Shown here: one piece after another, positions 1 to 7,447 of the stretch
How the letters are laid out: each line of letters starts with the position of its first letter
How positions within the stretch are numbered: position 1 is the stretch's first letter
Source: Beroe ovata
Lineage: Eukaryota; Ctenophora; Nuda; Beroida; Beroidae
Length of the DNA: 11,589 bases
Assembly (NCBI GenBank): GCA_946803715.1
Contig: CAMPET010000318.1
Location: forward strand, 64,489-76,077
Reading direction: 5' to 3'
Position numbers and translations under genes: made by a program
The notes under the pieces: generated by a model
What the model was told of the DNA's origin: nothing
Databases searched by the model: none
What the model saw: only the letters and a program-made list of their open reading frames with translations

Positions 1-32
1 ACACACACACACACACACACATACACACACAT
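1..32. repeat. (CA)n microsatellite
   Basis: Alternating AC dinucleotides with two AT interruptions run from the window edge to about position 32. They lie just upstream of a good splice acceptor (TTCCTCAG ending at 51), so the array is most likely inside an intron of the NADPH oxidase gene. Its left end is outside the window. Confidence 0.9.
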
Positions 33-51
33 ATCTAAATCATATTCCTCA

Positions 52-724
52 GACGATGAAGATAATCCTGAAGCATCATTTCTCGATCTCCACATGTATA
101 TGACCTCTGCATTGCGGAAGAGTGATGTAAAAGCTGTCGGACTTCAGATGGCTCTCGAACTGATGCATGAAAAAAGTAATAGAGACGTCATAACGGGATT
201 GAAGGTGAAGTCCTCTAATAGGTCTACCACTAGTACTAGGTCTAGTGGAAGTCTACTTCTGACTACTTTAGGTCTACTAGAACTCTTTTTTCGCAGACCC
301 TATACCTTGGATTGTTTGTTGTCTTCTGTGGACTTCTATTCCGATCCATGCCGTAGTACTAGTAGCAGTGGTCCATGCAGTAGTAACAGTAATAACAATG
401 GTCCACGCAGTAGTAACAGTAGTAACAGTGGTCCACGCAGTGGATGACTATGAAACCTTGCAGGCGCGAACCAAAGCTGGCAGACCAGATTGGAAGGAGG
501 TGTTCAATAACTTGGACAACACTAAAAAAGGAAAGGTACGTGGCAGCTGCTATAAAACTTCTCCTCGGTTGTGGATAGACAACTACAAATTCCTGTGCAG
601 CTGTGCTCTATAAAATCGCCTGTTTCAGGTCACAGTCTTCTTCTGCGGGTCACCACTCTTGGCTCAGGTAATAAACACGTACTGCAACAAACACGGATTC
701 AGATTCAAGGCGGAGAAGTTTTGA
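52..724 (+). CDS. NOX5: NOX5-like NADPH oxidase, C-terminal exons (partial)
   Basis: This is the 3' end of a gene for a membrane NADPH oxidase that moves electrons from cytosolic NADPH across the membrane to make superoxide. Three exons are visible: about 52-204, 464-535 and 629-724, ending in TGA. Introns are 205-463 (GTGAAG...TTGCAG) and 536-628 (GTACGT...TTTCAG), both phase 0. Joined, they give a stretch with LHMYMTSAL, GLQMALEL and ITGLK (exon 1), ARTKAGRPDW (exon 2) and VFFCGSP plus the C-terminal FRFKAEKF (exon 3). From family knowledge these are the NADPH-binding C-terminal motifs, and the TSAL..KAxGLQMAL spacing is NOX5-like rather than DUOX-like. The flavin-binding part, heme membrane segments and any EF hands lie upstream, outside the window. 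The last residues are EKF where the family usually has ENF. The first exon may start earlier than 52, since the frame stays open through the CA repeat, but the acceptor at 50-51 is preferred. Confidence 0.9.
378..437 (+). repeat. 30-bp tandem repeat inside a NOX5-like intron
   Basis: Two adjacent 30-bp units (378-407 and 408-437) begin with CAGTAGTAACAG and end with GGTCCACG, differing at three positions. A degenerate third copy precedes them at about 350-377 (ending GGTCCATG). The array is in the intron 205-463, just before the chosen acceptor at 463. Each unit boundary creates a CAG that could act as a weak acceptor. Confidence 0.85.
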
Positions 725-816
725 TACATTACAGATGTTATGGACACAGGAAATGACTGGTATTTAAACACATCACAGTGCCTTTACCAACGATCAGACC
801 TGTGCAGTCGACCCCT

Positions 817-1312
817 GCACACAAATTTTGCTGGTTTAAATCGCGTCAAGAAAGCAATTCATTCGTTGTTGACGGCTAGCCCACTTCTCATTTAATAATT
901 CATATTGTGCAATTGTATTTGGTCAATGCTAATTTGAGAATGGCTGATATGAATACGGTCTCATGAATTCGTCTGACCTTAAGTTACGGACCAGTCATGC
1001 TTATCTGTGGTGTGACCCTGGTGTGGCGCTGATACGACACTACTAGTGCGACACTACTAGTGCGACACTACTAGTGCGACACTACTAGTGCGACACTACT
1101 TGTGCNCACACACATTTCGCTGGTTTAAATCGCGTCAAGAAAGAAATTCATTCGTTGTTGACGGCTAGTCCACTATTCATTCAATAATTCATACTGTGCA
1201 ATTGTATTTGGTCAATGCTAATTTGAGAATGGCTGATATGAATAAGGTCTCATGAATTCGTCTGATCTTAAGTTACAGATCAGTGGTGTGACACTGGTGT
1301 GGCACTGGTAAG
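817..1312. repeat. Direct repeat of about 200 bp, offset 289 bp
   Basis: The segment at about 817-1035 is repeated at about 1107-1312. Both contain CTGGTTTAAATCGCGTCAAG, then TTCATTCGTTGTTGACGGCTA and TCATGAATTCGTCTGA in the same order, with scattered substitutions. The spacing between matching bases is 289 bp. The second copy lacks about 12 bp found in the first near its right end (CATGCTTATCTG). No reading frame is conserved between the copies, so this looks like a noncoding duplication or part of a non-autonomous element. Confidence 0.9.
1036..1105. repeat. Five tandem 14-mers
   Basis: The unit GACACTACTAGTGC is repeated five times head to tail at 1036, 1050, 1064, 1078 and 1092. Only the last unit has a substitution (CTTGTGC). 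The array sits exactly between the two copies of the 200-bp direct repeat. An N follows directly at 1106, suggesting an assembly difficulty at the array edge. Confidence 0.95.
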
Positions 1313-1464
1313 ACATCAGTAATACTATAGGTCGTACTAAAGTCGCACTATAGTCTCGCATTGATGTCGTCATGGACCACGACGCTGATGCGACACTGTG
1401 CGATATACTACTATATACACTACTGTGATATAGTACAGTATCGGACCAGTGTCGCACCAGCGTC
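1290..1464. repeat. Imperfect inverted repeat flanking a palindrome-rich segment
   Basis: Bases 1290-1309 (GACACTGGTGTGGCACTGGT) and the reverse complement of 1445-1464 agree at 17 of 20 positions. The interior holds more short inverted pieces (TACTATAT...ATATAGTA) and GTGCGAC/GTCGCAC words related to the neighbouring 14-mer. This suggests a foldback-type element, but no target-site duplication or transposase was seen. Confidence 0.55.
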
Positions 1465-1679
1465 GTAGTTAATGACCCTAGGACCGCTACAACAGAATTC
1501 TTATTTTGTATAGACCAATTGAATAGACCAATAAGAGTCGAGTCTTTGCGTTCTTGAATCAAGCTCTTATCACATCACGCTAGAAAAATTCTACACGTGC
1601 GATTTATTCAGCAGTAAATATTAGGATACGTCTTGCATGGCCTATATTATGTCTGTTTGGCACTTGAGTGTAATTCTAC

Positions 1680-1919
1680 ACCTTATGCATTTTTCGATAA
1701 TTTCGAAAATTTGGTCTCGTTTGAATTTCGTTTCCGAGTTGCAACCTTAAGAGTTGCCCCTAAATGTTTGATTGCCTTCTCAAATATCTTTTCCAATTTC
1801 CAGCCAGCCTGGTATTGAGATGACGGAGTCGCCACATCAACGTCATAACTTTTTCGCCCATTTTTGACCCCCTCCAGCTCTTGTAGTTTCTGATAAACTT
1901 TTGCTAGCCCCTCCCCCAT
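1680..1919 (-). CDS. Small basic ORF, unrecognised
   Basis: An ATG at 1919 opens a reading frame of about 78 codons, ending at a TAA near 1683. The protein is Lys-rich and helical-looking (KVYQKLQELEG..., KLEKIFEKAIKHLG...) with a basic C-terminal part (VATRKRN). The frame is open further upstream to a stop near 1960, so it could be an exon or the tail of a decayed element. It lies head to head with the receptor gene and includes the Maf-like palindrome at its start. I do not recognise a family, and it may be chance. Confidence 0.2.
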
Positions 1920-1932
1920 GCTGACGTCAGCA
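1919..1932. promoter_or_regulatory. CRE-type Maf recognition element (14-bp palindrome)
   Basis: TGCTGACGTCAGCA is a perfect 14-bp palindrome containing the full CRE core TGACGTCA. It is identical to the consensus known for large and small Maf bZIP factors (C-MARE). It lies 66 bp before the ATG of the receptor gene, a suitable place for a promoter-proximal site. Function is inferred from sequence only. Confidence 0.5.
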
Positions 1933-1998
1933 ATTGTCAAACCCCCAGATAGGATGACTGCAGTTCAATATGATCCTACCAAATTTGATTGATTGGTT

Positions 1999-3000
1999 AT
2001 GACAAGATGCTTCTCTCAGGATATGGCAATATTTCCACCGTCAGTCCCACATTACAACAACACACTGTTTGATGGTGTCATGAACTATGGATGTGGATCC
2101 CTGATCATCTTTGTTGCCCTAGCATCGCTTTCACTAAATGCCTTTGTGTTTCGTATGTGTTTTGAAAAATTACCATTAAGAAGTTCTAACATCATCTTAA
2201 TACTGCTGAGTGCCTCAGATTTCTTATTCACAGCAATCAGGGCCCCCTCGGTTGCCTACAACCTTCTTAATCCCCATATCAAGGCAGGGGTTCCAAATCA
2301 ACCACCAAAATTGAAACAGAGCATTCCGGATGTTCTGGCTGCACTAACAGCTTACACTTCAATAAATGCAGTCTTTGGCCTGTCCATCATGAGGTTCATC
2401 CATTTGAGTTATCCTATCTGGGCAGTGAGCAACAGGAAAGCTGTTAACATCATTGTATTTGTTCCTATGGCTGCAATCATCATGTACAGTCTGGCAGTGG
2501 AAATATTTCTACTGCTTGGAAATCATACCGGTTACAAAGTGCTGTGGAGTAACACGCTGCAAGCAATCATCCCCGACAACCCAAACTTCTTGAACGAGTT
2601 TCTTTTTATGAAAACATGGAACGTCCTGATACCTGTCACCCTCTCTTGCATTCTAGCAATAGCTACAGTAGCTAAGCTTTACACCATGAGCAGGCAAGAG
2701 CAGCAGAGCTCACCCGCGAATCAGGGCATGGTAACTATCCTCCTTTTATCATTCGGAAATGCACTCTGGTTGGGTCATTGGCTCGGCGTACTCCTAGGAA
2801 AAAACTATATTTATTATGATCCAGAGGGCTCAATTGCTGTTACTGGTTGTCTGTTGTTTATCTTTTATGTGATGATGCCAATAGTGATAGCTCTTTACAA
2901 CCCAATGGTCCTATCACTGAGAAGTAACGTGATGAGATCAAAACTTCATGAATTATTGTCCAGGGAGTCAGGGAAACCAATACTCGTGTTGAACGCCTAA
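1999..3000 (+). CDS. Divergent rhodopsin-like seven-transmembrane receptor
   Basis: This intact intronless gene encodes 333 residues starting at the ATG at 1999. Two further codons upstream begin with TTG and are not a start. Seven hydrophobic spans are at about residues 32-55, 64-90, 111-135, 149-173, 207-229, 243-267 and 279-303. Class A-like marks are Asn47 in TM1, the SASDFLF motif in TM2 (Asp74), Arg132 with a following YP at the end of TM3, and NP (301-302) in TM7 followed by MVL instead of the usual xxY. N-glycosylation sequons are NNT near the N-terminus and NHT in the second extracellular loop. The usual Cys pair linking TM3 to the second loop is absent, DRY is replaced by MRF, and TM6 lacks the CWxP motif. 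It is therefore an orphan, lineage-specific surface receptor, ligand unknown. The tail of about 28 residues is Ser/Arg/Lys-bearing. A bZIP palindrome lies just upstream. Confidence 0.85.
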   Translation: MTRCFSQDMAIFPPSVPHYNNTLFDGVMNYGCGSLIIFVALASLSLNAFVFRMCFEKLPLRSSNIILILLSASDFLFTAIRAPSVAYNLLNPHIKAGVPNQPPKLKQSIPDVLAALTAYTSINAVFGLSIMRFIHLSYPIWAVSNRKAVNIIVFVPMAAIIMYSLAVEIFLLLGNHTGYKVLWSNTLQAIIPDNPNFLNEFLFMKTWNVLIPVTLSCILAIATVAKLYTMSRQEQQSSPANQGMVTILLLSFGNALWLGHWLGVLLGKNYIYYDPEGSIAVTGCLLFIFYVMMPIVIALYNPMVLSLRSNVMRSKLHELLSRESGKPILVLNA

Positions 3001-3870
3001 ACACCGTCACTTTACTCAAAAAAGATGAGTATACTTGGTGCCCTCCACCCAACCCAACCAGTCTACCCAGTTTTGGCGACATATTCATCGCATCTCAGCT
3101 AACCGCCTGACTCTGAAATCTCCCAACCCTTGCTGGGTAATACCCCGTGGGTATGCATCATGTGTACTTCACACCAGCTTTTCACACCAAGCTCAAGCAC
3201 TACAAAATACTTAAATAGCTTTCCCTCATACAATTTCATAGTTTCTTCTTAGAATGACTTGCTGAACTTTCGTGCTCTCTTGAGACCAGCAAAACAAATG
3301 AATTGATTGTTCTACACCAATGATCAAGTTTATTGTCTAGACTTTCTGTTGATTTATTCATATTCTAATACGTTTGATTCTAACCAGCCTTTAGTACCTT
3401 CAGAATCGTCTTCTTTTTGTAACTTTGTATAACTTCAAATCAATTCCAGATAACTGAAGGCATGTTGATCACTCACTCTTAATAGAGCTTTTGATATTAC
3501 TATCAAGCTGGACCAGTCTCCTCTGTAATCCAGCTAGACAAAGGAAAAGGATAGTCTTAAGAGATGAGACAGTGATCTATGGCAGATCAGGAGGGTCACA
3601 CGAAAAAATATAATTCAATTCTTTTAGACCTGGATCGCTGAGTTTAGCATTGGGTGGCCCTTCTGATCCATGTGGTTGTTCTCCAAGTGTCCGAGTCAAG
3701 AGTTTAGTAGAATCCTACTTGACCCCAACTCCTTGGACTCCAATTTGGACTAAAATGTTACTGAAGATGGCGTTAGGCTGCAGAGTAATAGATGGGAGGG
3801 AGAGGGAGACTGTGAGAGCCGGATATTAGTATGGATTTTTGAGACTCGAAAGTTCGAGATGAGTGTACTA
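3001..3870. other. Noncoding stretch, nothing recognised
   Basis: Following the receptor stop there are about 870 bp with only short chance frames, no clear splice pairs and no recognisable element. It should include the receptor's 3' UTR. No AATAAA is evident close to the stop; the first perfect one noticed is at 4047-4052, too far away to assign with confidence. Confidence 0.6.
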
Positions 3871-3874
3871 AGAT

Positions 3875-3977
3875 GATTCCGGTACTACATGCCCACTTTC
3901 CCGTGTGCCTACGATCGCCAATGACCACCCGTCCCCCATGACCACATGTACTGATTGTGGTCATGAAGTACCGAATC
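3875..3977. repeat. Nested inverted repeats
   Basis: An outer pair, 3875-3891 (GATTCCGGTACTACATG) and 3962-3977, is complementary apart from one indel and one mismatch. Inside it, 3938-3946 (ATGACCACA) and 3956-3964 (TGTGGTCAT) form a perfect 9-bp stem with a 9-nt loop. The two pairs overlap by a few bases at 3962-3964, so they could form only as alternatives or in part. No coding sequence is associated. Confidence 0.5.
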
Positions 3978-4075
3978 CGCCCCATTACCCACAGTCGCTA
4001 TATGATGTGGATACATGAACAAGCTTGATTACACATTTCAGCTTTGAATAAACGCACTACCCTTTCGTATGGATC

Positions 4076-4110
4076 AGGTAGGCAGCTATTAATGCAATAG
4101 CTGCCTACCT
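4076..4110. repeat. Perfect 15-bp hairpin with 5-nt loop
   Basis: AGGTAGGCAGCTATT (4076-4090) is followed by the loop AATGC and the exact reverse complement AATAGCTGCCTACCT (4096-4110). It lies about 20 bp beyond the 3' end of the transposase remnant on the minus strand, so it may be a terminal structure of that or another non-autonomous element. A small RNA hairpin is also possible but would be short. Confidence 0.8.
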
Positions 4111-4129
4111 ATTGCTATTATAGATAGAG

Positions 4130-4860
4130 AACACAAGAGAATATTAGAGCGTCGAATATGAAACAAAAACCTGTAAAATACTGCAAAAATGAAATACCGA
4201 TAAAATCTCTCACAGACAATGAAAAAAAATCACACCCAATCGTTTGAATGAATTTGATTAGTTTTCTGCATGGATCGTACTCATCAACCAAACGTTTCAG
4301 TTTCTCCTCACGGTCTCTCCATTTACGTTTCTGTAGCTCGTTTGGGTTTTCTCCTTGATCCAACTGCAAGGAACTCGCTCGCTGTGATACCAGAGAAGTC
4401 CTACGATGAATGTCCAAATAGTCGGATGCTGTGAGTTGAGCATCCTAGCAAGTCCATTGTTGCCACCTTCAGACACGTTGTTCGTCCTGTGCTCTCCATA
4501 CTCGTGTGAGTCACAGTTTCTCTTATCAAAAACCGCGACCGTGACTCACAACTCGATAGCTGTGGAGACATTCCACATGGCAATAGGATAGGAAGCGGTG
4601 AAAATCCAGCTCTTCTCGAAGTACGCTATGTACTTTGAGATGGCAGCTGTTGGACGCAAACTGAAAAGGGCAGATTTCAGCTCTGTCCAGCCTGAGATGA
4701 AACGGGGAGGAAGGCAGACCATATACCGAGCAGAGAAGCTGGGAATGATTCTGAACTGTCTTTGCTGGAGCTGATTTAAATGGAAAAGGCAGCCTTGAAT
4801 TTCTGCCCTCGGATGAACCGACTTGAACGTGCTGTGCGGAGGGCATGGGAGCTCCACGGA
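4130..4860 (-). pseudogene. MULE-type transposase remnant
   Basis: Read on the minus strand in several frames, the segment holds the ordered motifs of the C-terminal half of Mutator-like (MULE) transposases. They are GCxFHxxQ (GCLFHLNQ at 4794-4771), then YFEKSWI...YPIAMWNV at about 4640-4570, RTNNVSEGGNN at 4488-4456, HPTIWTFI at 4428-4405, and a basic KRKWRDREEKLKRLV segment near 4315-4270. The motifs fall in at least three frames, so there is a frame break between WNV and RTNN and another at about 4405. The catalytic first Asp region is missing, because the element stops at about 4850 where it abuts a Gypsy pol fragment of opposite orientation. The element is dead. FxxH/RTNN-type motifs are family knowledge; no terminal inverted repeats were located. 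Confidence 0.75.
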
Positions 4861-5330
4861 CACTTTTGCCAAACTTTGAGGTCTCTTGCTCAGACCCAAG
4901 ACGCCACATATGCCAAGGATGACTCAGCTTACAATGCACGCCTGAACACGCCTTTCAAGGCCGGAGATGAATGTATGGTCCGCATCCGATGTCCCACCCA
5001 CAAGTTTGCCCCCAGGTGGTACACCCAGTTTCCATCAAGAAGGCCATAAACGATACAGTCTACATCATAGACCTCAATGGCACTGAAAATGGTGATTAAA
5101 ATCAACATGAGCAAATTGAAGAGGTGGAATGCCAAACACTAACAGGCTCGCTGAATCCTGTCTGGCTCCTTCTGCTCCCTACCCTTCCTTCTTTTAGCCC
5201 TAAAATACCACCCAAAATCCCACCCAACCCCACCCCTGATCCTACACCCGAGAAGATAACTGTTGATCACAGCAAGACCAAGAGAGCAAGAGGAAGAGAA
5301 AAAGGGCAAAATACTGACTGCGATCAGTAA
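4855..5330 (+). pseudogene. Ty3/Gypsy-like pol C-terminal fragment
   Basis: The plus strand carries the end of a retrotransposon integrase. A stretch with YNARLNTPFKAGDECMVR (about 4930-4985) matches the family pattern of a Gly-Asp-x-Val strand after the integrase core. It is followed by the chromodomain-like/GPY-F module with NDTVYIIDLNG (5046-5078) and a VIKINMSKLKRW segment (about 5092-5127). These pieces need frame changes at about 5033 and 5088, and an in-frame stop occurs at 5097. A proline-rich tail (PPKIPPNPTPDPTP) and a basic tail follow up to the stop at 5328-5330. The fragment is decayed and cannot make an active enzyme. No LTR, RNase H or reverse transcriptase was found here. Confidence 0.7.
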
Positions 5331-5389
5331 TTTCCTCAGGAACCTTCTGTTCCATTTCCTGTTACACTACAACCGACAAAATTATTAAC

Positions 5390-5640
5390 GCAATAGTTTT
5401 AATTTTCCACCTATTTCTGACAACGGAGCTTAACCGATGTAAACATTATTAACCAATGCCAGTCCTACGAGTGAATTGTTGCCTTAATGTTGCGTTGCTG
5501 TTGTCTTATTGTTGTGTTATTGGTGTGTTACTGTTGTGTTAATTTACGTGGACAGTCGCAATATTAGGCAATACAGAGCTTGTTGTCTTATTTATGCCTA
5601 ATTGTTGCCTTATTGTTACCTAATTATTGCATCGACACCA
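5390..5640. other. AT/TTG-rich insert within the pol tail
   Basis: This segment separates two proline-rich pieces of the retroelement tail. It is rich in TTGTTG and TTATT words and has no open frame worth calling. It contains an 11-bp minisatellite (5475-5540) and a weaker echo of the same words at 5578-5630. Confidence 0.5.
5475..5540. repeat. 11-bp minisatellite, six copies
   Basis: Six consecutive 11-mers related to ATTGTTGTGTT run without gaps from 5475 to 5540: ATTGTTGCCTT, AATGTTGCGTT, GCTGTTGTCTT, ATTGTTGTGTT, ATTGGTGTGTT, ACTGTTGTGTT. Degenerate related words of 10-12 bp occur again at 5578-5630. Confidence 0.85.
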
Positions 5641-5649
5641 GCACAATTA

Positions 5650-5772
5650 GTTGCCCATGATTCTCCAACAGATCCTCCCAGACCACCCACCCCTCCCCCA
5701 GCAGCTCCCATCTATCGGAGAACACAGCGTCTCAGATTTCCTACAATCCATTCAACTTTAAAATTATAATAT
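5650..5772 (+). pseudogene. Probable end of a Gypsy-like pol polyprotein
   Basis: An open stretch with PTDPPRPPTPPP and then RRTQRLRF ends at a TAA near 5770. Ty3/Gypsy polyproteins often end in such a Pro-rich then Arg-rich tail, and this piece follows the other pol fragment in the same orientation about 320 bp away. It is probably the continuation, separated by the repeat-bearing insert. The call rests on composition and position and is moderate at best. Confidence 0.4.
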
Positions 5773-6551
5773 AACGAGATCTCCCATCTTAGGGATAGAT
5801 ATTTTTCAATCTTTTGCTTTAAACCTCCTCCCATTCATGATCATCGATTTAACTAAAATTGAATTGAAAGTAAATTTGACAGCATGTTAAATTCTTCTTG
5901 TCGCATAAAGAGAAGTTTTCTACTTTGTGCCGAGGGAGAGCACAAGGCAACCCATAATTGCCGATATTGTTGACAATTGCTGAACACTCTAAGAACAGTG
6001 CAGACATGAAATTTGAAAAGGTTATTATGGCATAATTGCAAACAAAAAATTGCTTATATGGTAGGTGAAGTGGGCTTCGGAAGTGCATGCTTTCTGTTTG
6101 TCAATATATAAACTTGAATACACGTCATGTCTTCCTTCGCACACTACAGGTGACTGGACACTTTATAAGACAACATCAGCCATTTTGTCTCTGGGAAACC
6201 AGTTGCATTTGAATCTTTACATAAAAGTCTATTAAGTCCTCCAAACCTTGGAGTATTCAAAGGAATAACATGGCTCAGATAGAGGTCTTAAAAGTTGAAG
6301 ATTTGGAACCATGAATTTCATTAAAAAGTACAAGTTCTTCCTAGAAATAGATCATAATGCTTAGGTATAAAAAACAATTCAACGTTGTGGTTTAAATAAT
6401 AGCCACTTGCAATGCAAATGGTTACCCCTGACATTATACAATCATATTGGATAAAACAATCGAATTACAAAAACAAAATTAATTATGAGCATAAACATTC
6501 ATTCAAACAAAACAAGTCTTTTAGCTTTCGTATATCAGGCAAATACAAATT
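5773..6551. other. AT-rich noncoding stretch
   Basis: About 780 bp between the retroelement remnant and the stop codon of the alpha-kinase gene. Only short overlapping chance frames are seen on both strands, with no recognisable protein motif. Part of it should be the 3' UTR of the minus-strand kinase gene. No element ends, RNA genes or strong repeats were seen. Confidence 0.6.
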
Positions 6552-7106
6552 TCATTTCAATGCAATAAGAGAACTCGACTCCTTCATGGACTTTTTGCTG
6601 TATACTGTCAATCCTAGAGCTTGACAGGAGCAATAACATACATGTTGCTGGAAAAAGTTCTCAATAGCAGCGGTGCCCAAATTCCCTGCAGTGAACTCCC
6701 AAGTCTTACTCTTGCCATGGGTTGCAATCTCGACATCTGTTAGTTGTATTACCTTTCCTTGTCTAAAGAACTGAATATCTAGAGGGATAGCTGCCGACGC
6801 AGTTTCCGATTGATATACGAAGTGTGAAAAACACTCCGTGAATTTTGACTCCTCAGAGTCAGGGTTGATTATTTGACCGTCATTGTTAATAGTTTTTACA
6901 AGAGACCCTGACATATATTTCTCTATAATCCCAGGGGATAACTCAAAATTTTCTCTTCAATCTTTATTAGTGGCATGGGGTCCGTTATAGCTTGAACAAG
7001 ATATGATTCAATCATTGAGAGTTTGAANACACTGCTTGCTGTTAAACATTGAACTCGATTATCCCTGATGGATGTGAGAAAGTTAGATGTTCGTTGACTC
7101 AATTAT

Positions 7107-7233
7107 GTCATCAATTTTGTGCATTTTTGCACTTGGAGTTTATACTCCCACTGATGCAAGTTGAGGTTACATCATCGGTTTTGTGCTTTTTGCACTCGAA
7201 GTTTATACTTCCAATTACACTGATTGAGGTTAC
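7107..7233 (-). repeat. Tandem duplication of about 63 bp inside the kinase gene
   Basis: On the minus strand, unit 7233-7171 (63 bp) and unit 7170-7107 (64 bp) both begin GTAACCTCAA and share GGGAGTATAAACT- and AGTGCAAAAA-type words. It interrupts the kinase N-lobe between the glycine strand and the next helix. The first unit contains an in-frame TGA (7174-7172). Both units contain a GAGTATAAAC- or AAGTATAAAC-type GT site, so the duplication may lie mostly in an intron. Confidence 0.8.
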
Positions 7234-7447
7234 AACACAGTAAAGCACTTTTTGCTTCAAACTTGTAAACCTTCTTAAATGTTCCCTCAGCTTCAATTTT
7301 GTTTTCAAAAATCATTTCAGTGATGTTAATGAAGCCAATTCTCCGCCATGCAGAGGGTTGAGATACTTTGAACTGAATTAGGAGAAGGACGTTTGGTTCA
7401 AGCTCATGTTTGTCTACCCCTATCTGAATCACTTCTCCAGGTTCAAT

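Noticed and set aside
1-51. Reading the CA repeat as coding Thr-His repeats of the oxidase
   Set aside because: The frame is open, but an acceptor TTCCTCAG at 51 with pyrimidines and a branch-like TCTAAAT fits an intron better, and the family has no such repeat.
1036-1105. CRISPR-like array
   Set aside because: The 14-mers are head to tail with no spacers, in an animal-type genome with introns.
1218-1562. Minus-strand ORF of 114 codons
   Set aside because: Ser/Thr/Val-rich chance frame over the duplicated and palindromic DNA; not conserved in the other copy of the repeat.
2858-3088. Minus-strand ORF over the receptor 3' end
   Set aside because: Shadow of the TM7 coding sequence; no motif.
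4047-4052. AATAAA as the receptor polyadenylation signal
   Set aside because: More than 1 kb from the stop with repeats in between; no way to assign it.
5849-6088. Minus-strand ORFs at 5849-6088
   Set aside because: Two overlapping short frames, AT-rich, no splice or motif support.
5773-6400. 3' LTR of the Gypsy element
   Set aside because: No polypurine tract followed by TG...CA ends or a repeated segment was found within the window.
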